From the NCBI GenBank assembly GCA_902590395.1, contig CACIWQ010000005.1:1-64000 (forward strand): a DNA stretch of 64,000 nt. The letters are read 5' to 3'. The position numbers and the translations under genes are program-made. Below the pieces are notes generated by a model, which saw only the letters and a list, made by a program, of their open reading frames with translations, made no database searches and was not told the DNA's origin. Below, in pieces: positions 31,061-38,788 of the stretch (positions are counted from its first letter, which is position 1; each line of letters starts with the position of its first letter). This DNA is from an uncultured Pelagibacteraceae bacterium (GTDB lineage: Bacteria; Pseudomonadota; Alphaproteobacteria; Pelagibacterales; Pelagibacteraceae).

Positions 31061-31828
31061 TCATTTACATTTAACTACTCCTTCTATACCAAATTTAACA
31101 ACGGTTTCTACACCAAATACTGGTGTTTCATCCATTTCTACAACCTCTAACTTTTGTTCTAGTATGTCAAAATTTTTTGTTTTTTTACAAATTTTAGAAG
31201 CTCGTTTGTCAAAAAGTTTTTTTAAATTATCCGTAGAAGCGTTACTTGCCTCGCTAAGCTTGAACCATTTTTTTCCTTTTATTGAAATTTTATGTTTATT
31301 TTTATTATCATCTTCTTTTTTTTGTTTTTGCATTTTTAGTTCTTCAGCCCTTTTCTTTTTTTCCTCAAGTTTTATTCTTTTTTGTTCAGCTTCAAATTGC
31401 TCTTTTTTAATTTGTTCTTCACTTTTTTTATTACTTTTACTCCAATCTGCTTTCACATTGGTACAATAGCTCTGTATTTTTTTACCATCTAACACAAAAA
31501 TATTATTTTTTTTTTTATATTTTAATTTAATTATTGATTTGGAATTAGCATTTAAATAGTATTGAAAATAACTATTTTTACCTGCGCCACTTTGTATTAT
31601 TTCGCTAACTATTTGATCTTCGGTTATTAATTTTATTTTATCCTCTAATTTTTGTTCATATCCATCAAGAGATTTCAAATTTACGTTAATTACATTTTTT
31701 TGTAAATCTATCACGTAGTTTGCAAAAACTTTTTCATTCAATCGACATTTTTTAAAATAATATGGTTCAGCGTAACCTAAATTACAAAAAACAAAAAATC
31801 CAATAAGTGCTATAAAAAATTTCTTCAT
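31061..31828 (-). CDS. Hypothetical secreted protein with charged coiled-coil segment
   Basis: Signal peptide MKKFFIALIGFFVFCNLGYAEP; Lys/Glu-rich EEQIKKEQFEAEQKRIKLEEKKKRAEELKMQKQ. Confidence 0.7.
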   Translation of the reverse strand: MKKFFIALIGFFVFCNLGYAEPYYFKKCRLNEKVFANYVIDLQKNVINVNLKSLDGYEQKLEDKIKLITEDQIVSEIIQSGAGKNSYFQYYLNANSKSIIKLKYKKKNNIFVLDGKKIQSYCTNVKADWSKSNKKSEEQIKKEQFEAEQKRIKLEEKKKRAEELKMQKQKKEDDNKNKHKISIKGKKWFKLSEASNASTDNLKKLFDKRASKICKKTKNFDILEQKLEVVEMDETPVFGVETVVKFGIEGVVKCK

Positions 31829-31908
31829 ATAAAAATAATTCTATACCAAATTGTTTGGCTGCGCTAATAATGGCAATTTTGCTATTCATTTTTATGCTAT
31901 ATTTGAAC

Positions 31909-31937
31909 TTGACATACCCACTTTAAATCTATTAATG
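31909..31937 (+). promoter_or_regulatory. Candidate sigma70-type promoter for cold-shock gene
   Basis: TTGACA at 31909-31914, TATTAATG ~16-17 nt downstream. Confidence 0.4.
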
Positions 31938-31994
31938 GTGCTCTATTGTAGAATTGTCTACAGTAAATTATTAATAACTAAGGAACGTTAAAAG

Positions 31995-32201
31995 ATGAGT
32001 CTTAAAGGTAAAGTAAAATGGTTCAATGGGAAAAAAGGTTATGGTTTCATTGAGCGAGAAGATAAAGAAAAAGATGTTTTTGTTCATCACACAGCTGTAA
32101 GAGCTGCAGGTCTTAAATATCTTAATGAAGGTGATGAAATAACATTTGAAGTTGAGAACGGCGAAAAAGGTCCTTCCGCAGTAAATCTGCAAAAAGCTTA
32201 A
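31995..32201 (+). CDS. Cold-shock protein (CspA family)
   Basis: [35 protein letters not shown] motifs. Confidence 0.97.
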   Translation: MSLKGKVKWFNGKKGYGFIEREDKEKDVFVHHTAVRAAGLKYLNEGDEITFEVENGEKGPSAVNLQKA

Positions 32202-32227
32202 TCTTATTTCAATAAATTTCACAAAAT

Positions 32228-32267
32228 TCGGGGCGATAATTAATTGTTAATTAGTTTTTTGCCCCGA
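32228..32267 (+). terminator. Stem-loop between tandem csp genes
   Basis: TCGGGGC...GCCCCGA with inner AATTAATTGTTAATT; no long T-tract after the stem so could be attenuator/processing hairpin. Confidence 0.5.
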
Positions 32268-32327
32268 GACAATTTGTTGTTAGATTGGCTATCAATGAAT
32301 TTAATTTAAACAAAGAAAGGTAATAAC

Positions 32328-32531
32328 ATGAGTATCAAAGGAAAAGTAAAATGGTTTAACTCACAAAAGGGTTACGGTTTTATAGAACGAGAAGATAAAG
32401 AAAAAGATGTTTTCGTTCATTCTTCAGCAGCTCAAGCAGCAAGCTTGGAGTTAAATGAAGGTGACCAATTGACATTTGATGTAGAGACAGGTCAAAAAGG
32501 TCCATCCGCAGTTAATTTACAAAAAGTTTAA
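32328..32531 (+). CDS. Cold-shock protein (CspA family), tandem paralog
   Basis: [35 protein letters not shown]. Confidence 0.97.
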   Translation: MSIKGKVKWFNSQKGYGFIEREDKEKDVFVHSSAAQAASLELNEGDQLTFDVETGQKGPSAVNLQKV

Positions 32532-32715
32532 TTGCATACAATCTATTGTTGCAAAGTGGAAAAATTATGCTACTTTGCGACAATGATTGAAAATTTAAAA
32601 ATCATAAACATTCTAAATGCAAAACACCATTTTGCACACGCTAAGCTATTGCTTAGCTAAATCATTACATATTTAAAATATAAATTTATAAACAAATAAT
32701 ATAAAAAGGAGTTAT

Positions 32716-32792
32716 GCAGCAGTAGCTCAGTTGGTTAGAGCACTAGTTTGTGGAACTAGGGGTCGGTGGTTCGAATCCACCCTGCTGTACCA
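32716..32792 (+). tRNA. tRNA-His (anticodon GTG), CCA encoded; A73, no encoded G-1
   Basis: GCAGCAGTAGCTCAGTTGGTTAGAGCACTAGTTTGTGGAACTAGGGGTCGGTGGTTCGAATCCACCCTGCTGTACCA; anticodon loop TTGTGGA. Confidence 0.95.
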
Positions 32793-32797
32793 AAATA

Positions 32798-34132
32798 ATG
32801 AGTAAAGAAAAAAATCTTAAACCTTCTAAGGAACTACCTTTAGGTTTTGTAGATAGACAAGAAAAAGAATTATTAATTAGAGATTTTATTATTTCTAATA
32901 TTAAAGAAGTTATGACTAAGTACGGGTTTCAATATCTCGAGACACCAAGTTTCGAGTACACGGATAGTATTGGAAAATTTTTGCCTGACAAAGAAAGACC
33001 AGACCAAGGAGTGTTTTCTTTTAAAGATGAAAATAAATGGCTATCACTTCGATATGACCTTACTGCTCCTCTAGCAAGGTACGTTGCAAAAAATTACCTT
33101 GAGATTCCCAAACCTTTTAAACGCTATCAACTAGGAACAGTATGGAGAAACGAAAAACCAGGACCTGGAAGATTTAGAGAGTTTTTGCAATTCGATGCAG
33201 ATTTTGTAGGAACAAAAAATTTACAAGCAGACGCAGAACTTTGTGTATTAATATCTGAGATATTGGAAAAGAGTGGGCTAGATAAAAAAGATTATACTGT
33301 GAAGATTTCTTCTAGAAAATTCACTGATAAACTCTTTGAACAATTAAAAATTAAATCAAAAGAGCAAATATCAACCACTTTACGTGCTCTCGATAAAATC
33401 GATAGACTAGGATGGGGAGAGGCTAAGAAACTTCTTGGAGAGGGAAGAAAAGATAAATCTGGAGATTATACAAAGGGCGCTAATCTTAATAGCGATCAAA
33501 TAAAAATAGTTGAAGATGCTTTAAAAAGCAAAACACCTGACAGTGAAGACGTTTTAGAGATTATTAAAATATTTCAAGATTATAATTTTGAAAATTATAA
33601 ATTTGATCCATCGGTGATAAGAGGTTTGGAATATTACACGGGGCCTATTTTTGAGGTTAATTTAAATTTTGAGGTAAAGAATTCAAAAGGACAAGCTATT
33701 CAATTTGGTTCAATAGGAGGAGGAGGAAGATACGATAATCTTGTAAGCAATTTTGGAAGTTTTGATTGTCCCGCAACCGGAATATCAGTTGGTATTGATA
33801 GGCTAGTGTTTGCTTTAATGCAAAAAAAAGATTTTAAAATAAAGACTGCTCGACCAATAGTCATATGTGTTTTTGATAAAAACAAAAACAAAGAATATGT
33901 CGAGATAGTAAATAAACTTAGAATGTCAAATATCAGTTCTGAGATTTATCCAGGAGAAGGTAAGTTAAAAAAGCAAATGGAGTATGCAAATAAGATTGGA
34001 TCTCCAGCTGTTATTTTGTATGGCGACGATGAAATAAAATCTGGAAAAACAATATTAAAAAATCTCAAAAGTGGCAAAGAAAGTTTAATTAAAACTGAGG
34101 ATCTAGCAAATGAAATCAAAAAATTACTCTGA
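32798..34132 (+). CDS. hisS: Histidyl-tRNA synthetase
   Basis: Class II motifs YRLGTVWRNE-like YQLGTVWRNEKPGPGRFREFLQFDADFVG, GLEYYTGPIFEV, GGGGRYDNLVSNFG; ATG at 32798 (track start 32750 lies inside tRNA-His). Confidence 0.94.
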   Translation: MSKEKNLKPSKELPLGFVDRQEKELLIRDFIISNIKEVMTKYGFQYLETPSFEYTDSIGKFLPDKERPDQGVFSFKDENKWLSLRYDLTAPLARYVAKNYLEIPKPFKRYQLGTVWRNEKPGPGRFREFLQFDADFVGTKNLQADAELCVLISEILEKSGLDKKDYTVKISSRKFTDKLFEQLKIKSKEQISTTLRALDKIDRLGWGEAKKLLGEGRKDKSGDYTKGANLNSDQIKIVEDALKSKTPDSEDVLEIIKIFQDYNFENYKFDPSVIRGLEYYTGPIFEVNLNFEVKNSKGQAIQFGSIGGGGRYDNLVSNFGSFDCPATGISVGIDRLVFALMQKKDFKIKTARPIVICVFDKNKNKEYVEIVNKLRMSNISSEIYPGEGKLKKQMEYANKIGSPAVILYGDDEIKSGKTILKNLKSGKESLIKTEDLANEIKKLL

Positions 34133-35156
34133 AAATATAATAAAAGTTTTTAAGAAAGATGGTTTTATTTTATCAGAACCCGATGTTCTTTTAGATTCAG
34201 ATTATATTATTCAAAGATCAGGCGAAAATTTTAGAAAACTAATGCTTACTTTTGAGGATGACACCGGAAAAAGCATGTGTCTACGACCAGATTTGACAGT
34301 TGCTTCCTGTATAAAATATTTAAAAGATAATTCTATGGCAAATTCAAAAATTTTTTATTCAGGACAAGCCTATAGAAGATCAAACAGGCCAAAAGATAAA
34401 GTTGTTAATGATCAGCTAGGAATAGAGATTTTCGGTTCTAAAAATAAATCTATAGATGATTTAAAAATTTTAAAAACAATATCAAATTCAATTGAAAAAA
34501 TAAAAATAACAAATACATCGATTAAAGTAAGTGATGTAAGTTTATTTCAAAAGTTTATAGAGTCTTTAACAATTCCAGAACGATGGAAGTTGAGATTAAA
34601 GAGGCACTTTTGGAGACCCCAATATTTTGAAGATTTGCTTAAAAGACTTGAAACTAACTCCGATGTAGACCCAGCGGCAGTTGAGTTAGATAAAAAAAGA
34701 TTTGCCGAGATGAAAAATCTTGATCAAAGCAAAGAAATTGCAAGTCGTAAAGTCTCTGAGATTTTGTCTAGATTTGATAGAAAAATAAAAGATCCAAGAT
34801 CTTTTGCAGAAAATAAAAAAATTGTCAAAATCATTAGAGAGTTTTTAAAAATTAATTGCCCAATTAATAAATTAGAGAAAACTTTAAAAAGTTTTGTTAA
34901 AAAAAATAAATTAAGCAATAGTATATTCAAAGATTTAACAACTATAAAAAATTTATCAAAAATAAATTCAAAAACAATTTTTTCAACAAATTTTGGTAGA
35001 GATATAGAATATTATACTGGAATAGTTTTTGAAATATATAACTCATCAAAAAAAGAGATAGCAAGAGGAGGAAGATATGATGGTTTATTAAAAAGCCTTG
35101 GATCCAAAAAAAATATTTCAGCAGTTGGAGCTGCAATTAATTTAAACAACTTATAA
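34110..35156 (+). CDS. hisZ: ATP phosphoribosyltransferase regulatory subunit
   Basis: HisRS-like without full catalytic motifs (CLRPDLTVASCIKYL; DIEYYTGIVFEIYNSSKKEIARGGRYDGLL), between hisS and hisG. Confidence 0.88.
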   Translation: MKSKNYSENIIKVFKKDGFILSEPDVLLDSDYIIQRSGENFRKLMLTFEDDTGKSMCLRPDLTVASCIKYLKDNSMANSKIFYSGQAYRRSNRPKDKVVNDQLGIEIFGSKNKSIDDLKILKTISNSIEKIKITNTSIKVSDVSLFQKFIESLTIPERWKLRLKRHFWRPQYFEDLLKRLETNSDVDPAAVELDKKRFAEMKNLDQSKEIASRKVSEILSRFDRKIKDPRSFAENKKIVKIIREFLKINCPINKLEKTLKSFVKKNKLSNSIFKDLTTIKNLSKINSKTIFSTNFGRDIEYYTGIVFEIYNSSKKEIARGGRYDGLLKSLGSKKNISAVGAAINLNNL

Positions 35157-35158
35157 AT

Positions 35159-35836
35159 ATGAAAAATTTAATAACAATAGGCTTACCAAGCAAAGGAAGA
35201 TTAAAAGAAGATTCAATAATTTTTTTTGAAAAAAAAAATCTTAAACCAACCACCAGTGGAGGTGTAAGAAATTATTTTGCGCAAATAGAGAACTTACCTA
35301 ATTCAAAAATTATTTATTTGCATGCTAAAGAGATAATCCAAAGACTTGGTGACGGAACAATTGACATAGGAATATCTGGTTTGGATCTATTACAGGAATC
35401 GTCTATCAACCTTCAGAAAAAAATTGAAATTAAAAAAAAACTAGACTTCGGTGTAGCCGATGTAGTGGTTGCTATACCTAATGATTGGATAGATGTTCAA
35501 ACGTTAGCAGACTTAGAAGAAGTTTCTTTTGATTTTAGGGATAATAAGAATACCAGGTTAAGAGTTGCAACAAAGTATCCAAATTTAACTAATAATTTTC
35601 TAGTCTCAAAAGGAATTACGCAATACAAACTTGTACCGAGTCTTGGGGCAACAGAAACCTATCCATTCATAGGATCATCTGAAATTATTACAGATATAAC
35701 TTCTACAGGAAAAACTTTAAAAGATAATAATCTTAGAGTTCTTAAAGATGGGTGTATTTTAAGTTCCCAAGCTTGTTTATTGATTTCAAAAAAAAAGGCC
35801 GCAATTTTGCGACCTTTTTTAAATTCATTAATTTGA
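35159..35836 (+). CDS. hisG: ATP phosphoribosyltransferase (short form)
   Basis: ITIGLPSKGRLKEDSI, RLGDGTIDIGISGLDLLQE, LGATETYPFIGSSEIITDITSTGKTLKDNNLRVL. Confidence 0.94.
   Translation: MKNLITIGLPSKGRLKEDSIIFFEKKNLKPTTSGGVRNYFAQIENLPNSKIIYLHAKEIIQRLGDGTIDIGISGLDLLQESSINLQKKIEIKKKLDFGVADVVVAIPNDWIDVQTLADLEEVSFDFRDNKNTRLRVATKYPNLTNNFLVSKGITQYKLVPSLGATETYPFIGSSEIITDITSTGKTLKDNNLRVLKDGCILSSQACLLISKKKAAILRPFLNSLI
35797..35820 (+). terminator. Rho-independent terminator overlapping the hisG 3' coding end
   Basis: AAAAAGGCCGCAATTTTGCGACCTTTTTT; GC stem followed by T6, located before the hisG stop at 35834-35836. Confidence 0.75.
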
Positions 35837-35965
35837 TTGGTTTACATTCACACACATATTACGCCAATACTCACTTATTTAAGAACTTCATTGAAAAGTT
35901 CATTGAGAAAACCGTTCAATTAGAAAGCAATTCAAAAGGTGACTTCATTGAGGGGTGGGGTTAAA

Positions 35966-36559
35966 ATGGGTTTGATGAAAAATTTGATAATAATTTTAAT
36001 ATTTAGTTTTATTTTCTCCAATAAGTCTTTTGCAAATGATATCAAACTTTTTTATATAGAAGAAATGAGAATAGGGGAAAGTGCCCTGTTGTACTTTAGC
36101 AAAGAAGAGATTGAAAATGGAAGACAACCACAACAGTATCCCGGTTCTGATAGATATATAATATCTAATATTTCTCAACATAAGAATTTTAAAAAATTTG
36201 CACAAATACAAATTAATTATCTAAAGAATGATGATAATTATAAAATGGGTGGGATAATAGGTAGTGCTCCTTATGATGATATTAAGGAGTGCTTAAAAGA
36301 TAAAGATATTACTGAGAATAAGATGGATAAAGCATTAAAAGATCCAGTTAAGGAAAGTGCAAAACAAGACAAACATTATGACCCTACTGGTAATAGTAAA
36401 ACTTATATAACTCAATATTTTTTAGAGAATGGATTTGCTCAAATTACTTGTGATGATTGGAGTGAAAAATTAACTAAAGAACAAAATTTACAAGATGTAT
36501 TATCGGTAAATCTTATAGGAGAAGATTTTGGAAATTTTTTAAAAACTGAAGCATATTAA
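35966..36559 (+). CDS. Hypothetical secreted protein (cassette 1)
   Basis: Signal peptide MKNLIIILIFSFIFSNKSFAND; ATG at 35966; no recognised family. Confidence 0.7.
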   Translation: MGLMKNLIIILIFSFIFSNKSFANDIKLFYIEEMRIGESALLYFSKEEIENGRQPQQYPGSDRYIISNISQHKNFKKFAQIQINYLKNDDNYKMGGIIGSAPYDDIKECLKDKDITENKMDKALKDPVKESAKQDKHYDPTGNSKTYITQYFLENGFAQITCDDWSEKLTKEQNLQDVLSVNLIGEDFGNFLKTEAY

Positions 36560-36567
36560 CTAAAACA

Positions 36568-37023
36568 ATGAAAAAACTATCTCTTTACATCTTTTTGGTT
36601 TTGATGTTTTGTAATTTTTCAAATGCAGAGACTTACGATGAATTAGAAATTAGAGCAGTTAAAAAATTACAAAATGAGTATCTATCCTGTTATGCATTTT
36701 ATAGCATTAGCGAAAGTGCTTTCAAAGACCCTGAAGATGAAAGTTTAAAATACATTATAGAACAAAAAGACTCAGTTTTACAAAGTGCTATGGATATAGA
36801 ATTTTCTTTATTAGCACTTATGGGTGAAGAATTGCTTGATGATGAGAAGTTATTTAAAGATAAAATTGAACCAAAACTTGAAGAAGTATTTAAGCAATTA
36901 TGGGAACAATGGGAAAATGATTCTGAAAAAAGTTTAGTAAGTGAACGTAATAAATTATGCCAAGAAATTCTGAATAGTCCAAGACCTAGAATAGAATATT
37001 GGATTAAAAAACTACAGGAATAA
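36568..37023 (+). CDS. Hypothetical secreted protein (cassette 1)
   Basis: Signal peptide MKKLSLYIFLVLMFCNFSNAET; 151 aa. Confidence 0.7.
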   Translation: MKKLSLYIFLVLMFCNFSNAETYDELEIRAVKKLQNEYLSCYAFYSISESAFKDPEDESLKYIIEQKDSVLQSAMDIEFSLLALMGEELLDDEKLFKDKIEPKLEEVFKQLWEQWENDSEKSLVSERNKLCQEILNSPRPRIEYWIKKLQE

Positions 37024-37026
37024 AAA

Positions 37027-37112
37027 AACCCCCAAAACTTTCGTTCCGAGGGTTCTAATTTTGTTTAGTGTATGTATTTAGAGTGTTCTGGTTGGGGAAT
37101 CGTATTACATTC
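37027..37112. repeat. groEL-3'-end/terminator repeat, copy 1
   Basis: AACCCCCAAAACTTTCGTTCCGAGGGTT...TTTAGAGTGTTCTGGTTGGGGAATCGTATTACATTC; near-identical to copy at 38568-38654 and related to the real groEL 3' flank 39544-39629. Confidence 0.85.
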
Positions 37113-37217
37113 GCATTCATTTGATACCAATACTCACTAATTTAACTTCTTCACTGCAAACTTCACTGCAGAATCAGACGAAACGAGAAGGGTACGAGAA
37201 AGGTGACCTCGTACGCC

Positions 37218-37356
37218 ACAAAGGCATTAATACCCATGTACAAAAACTTCATATGCTACAAAGGCATTAATACCCATGTACAAAAACTTCATATGCTACA
37301 AAGGCATTAATACCCATGTACAAAAACTTCATATGCTACAAAGGCATTAATACCCA
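37218..37356. repeat. Perfect 40-bp tandem repeat (3 full + 1 partial copy)
   Basis: ACAAAGGCATTAATACCCATGTACAAAAACTTCATATGCT x3 at 37218, 37258, 37298, plus 19 nt from 37338. Confidence 0.97.
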
Positions 37357-37405
37357 CCTATTTTTTACTGTCCAAATTTTCAGTGAAATAGATTAAAATT
37401 TGGTG

Positions 37406-38566
37406 ATGAAGAAGAAGGTTAAAATTGTAATTGGTGGAACTTTCTATGGGGATTACTTTGGTGAGGTTGACGAAAGAAAAGGTTATTACTTCGGCAAACC
37501 AAAAGGACAAGGAACACTTAAAACTAAAGAGGGTACATATGTTGGTGAAGTCCAAGTAGGTGGACTACCCTGCGGGAAAGGAACATTTAATTACTTAGAT
37601 GGATCGAAATATACTGGAGATTTTAAAAGTGGAGTTTGGTCAGGCAAAGGAAATTTAACATTTGATGAAGGAGGTTATGTTGGTGAATTTAAAAAAGGGA
37701 AACCCCACGGATTTGGAAAAGACTATGATGCTAATGGCAAAGTTATATATGAAGGTCAATACGAAAAAGGTTATTGGCATGGCAAGGGAACTTTTTTATC
37801 TGACGGGGGAGGAAAATTTGTTGGTGAATTTAAAAAAGATAAATTTTATGAAGGTGAATTAACTAAAAATACAGGTGAAAAACATATTTATAAAAAAGGT
37901 AAAGTGATAAAAAATGATAAAGTAAAAAGTAAAGCAATGAAGAAAACTTGGATATCAGACGATAAAAGTCAAAAGTATGTTGGTGAGTTTAAAGGAGAAA
38001 AAAAACACGGACAGGGCACTTATACTTGGATAGGTAAGGGAGAAATTTCTGGAATATTCGAAGAAGATCAATTCCCCAATTATGGAACTTTTATAGATTT
38101 TGAGGATCATAAGTATGTAGGTGAAATGAAAGAACGGAATGGTAAATATAATGGAAAGGGAACTTTTGTTCATTTTAAAGAAAAATATAAATATGAAGGT
38201 GAATTTAAAGATAGTCAAAGGCACGGATATGGAACTTTTGTACAAGAAGATGGTTCAACATTTAAAGGTAATTGGAAAAACGGTTTAAAACACGGGAAAG
38301 GAACACTTGTTAATGCAGTGTTCTTTCGAAGCGGTGAAGAAAAAGGAGAAGAGTTTGTAATAGATGGTGGTCCGCAAACTGGAGAATATATAGAGGATCA
38401 TCCACATGGAATATTTAATTGGGAAATGGATAGTGGAAGAAAATATGTTGGAGAAATAAAAGGTGGTTTTTTTCATGGTAAAGGAACTTTGACACATCCT
38501 GATGGAAAAGTTGAAAAAGGAATTTGGGAAAACGGAAAACTAATCAAGAATGAAGGGACCAATTAA
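37406..38566 (+). CDS. MORN-repeat protein (cassette 2)
   Basis: Repeated YVGEFKxGKxHGxGTF motifs (GTYVGEVQVGGLPCGKGTF, YTGDFKSGVWSGKGNL, YEGQYEKGYWHGKGTF, FKGNWKNGLKHGKGTL, YVGEIKGGFFHGKGTL). Confidence 0.92.
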   Translation: MKKKVKIVIGGTFYGDYFGEVDERKGYYFGKPKGQGTLKTKEGTYVGEVQVGGLPCGKGTFNYLDGSKYTGDFKSGVWSGKGNLTFDEGGYVGEFKKGKPHGFGKDYDANGKVIYEGQYEKGYWHGKGTFLSDGGGKFVGEFKKDKFYEGELTKNTGEKHIYKKGKVIKNDKVKSKAMKKTWISDDKSQKYVGEFKGEKKHGQGTYTWIGKGEISGIFEEDQFPNYGTFIDFEDHKYVGEMKERNGKYNGKGTFVHFKEKYKYEGEFKDSQRHGYGTFVQEDGSTFKGNWKNGLKHGKGTLVNAVFFRSGEEKGEEFVIDGGPQTGEYIEDHPHGIFNWEMDSGRKYVGEIKGGFFHGKGTLTHPDGKVEKGIWENGKLIKNEGTN

Positions 38567-38567
38567 A

Positions 38568-38654
38568 AAACCCCCAAAACTTTCGTTCCGAGGGTTCTAA
38601 TTTTGTTTAATTTCTGTTTTTAGAGTGTTCTGGTCGGGGAATCGTATTACATTC
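38568..38654. repeat. groEL-3'-end/terminator repeat, copy 2
   Basis: AAAACCCCCAAAACTTTCGTTCCGAGGGTTCTAATTTTGTTTAATTTCTGTTTTTAGAGTGTTCTGGTCGGGGAATCGTATTACATTC. Confidence 0.85.
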
Positions 38655-38788
38655 TCATACTGGTTTCTAATAATACTTGATTTACTTAACATTTTGAAAA
38701 TTCCTTCATCACTTTTCATCACTATTTAAAGCAATCCCAAAGCAATTCAAAAGATGAATTTGTTTTAGGGGTGGGTTAGAATTGGGTG

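Noticed and set aside
31971-32222. 83-aa ORF antisense to the first cold-shock gene
   Set aside because: Complete antisense overlap with a clear CspA gene, low-complexity Phe-rich translation.
32750-32797. N-terminal extension of HisRS (MELGVGGSNPPCCTKI)
   Set aside because: Encoded by the 3' half of tRNA-His; the real start is ATG 32798.
34724-35136. Minus-strand ORFs antisense to hisZ
   Set aside because: Leu/Phe-rich shadow ORFs typical of AT-rich antisense frames.
37218-37356. Possible CRISPR array
   Set aside because: The whole 40-bp period is identical in every copy, so there are no unique spacers, and no cas genes are nearby; it is a plain tandem repeat.
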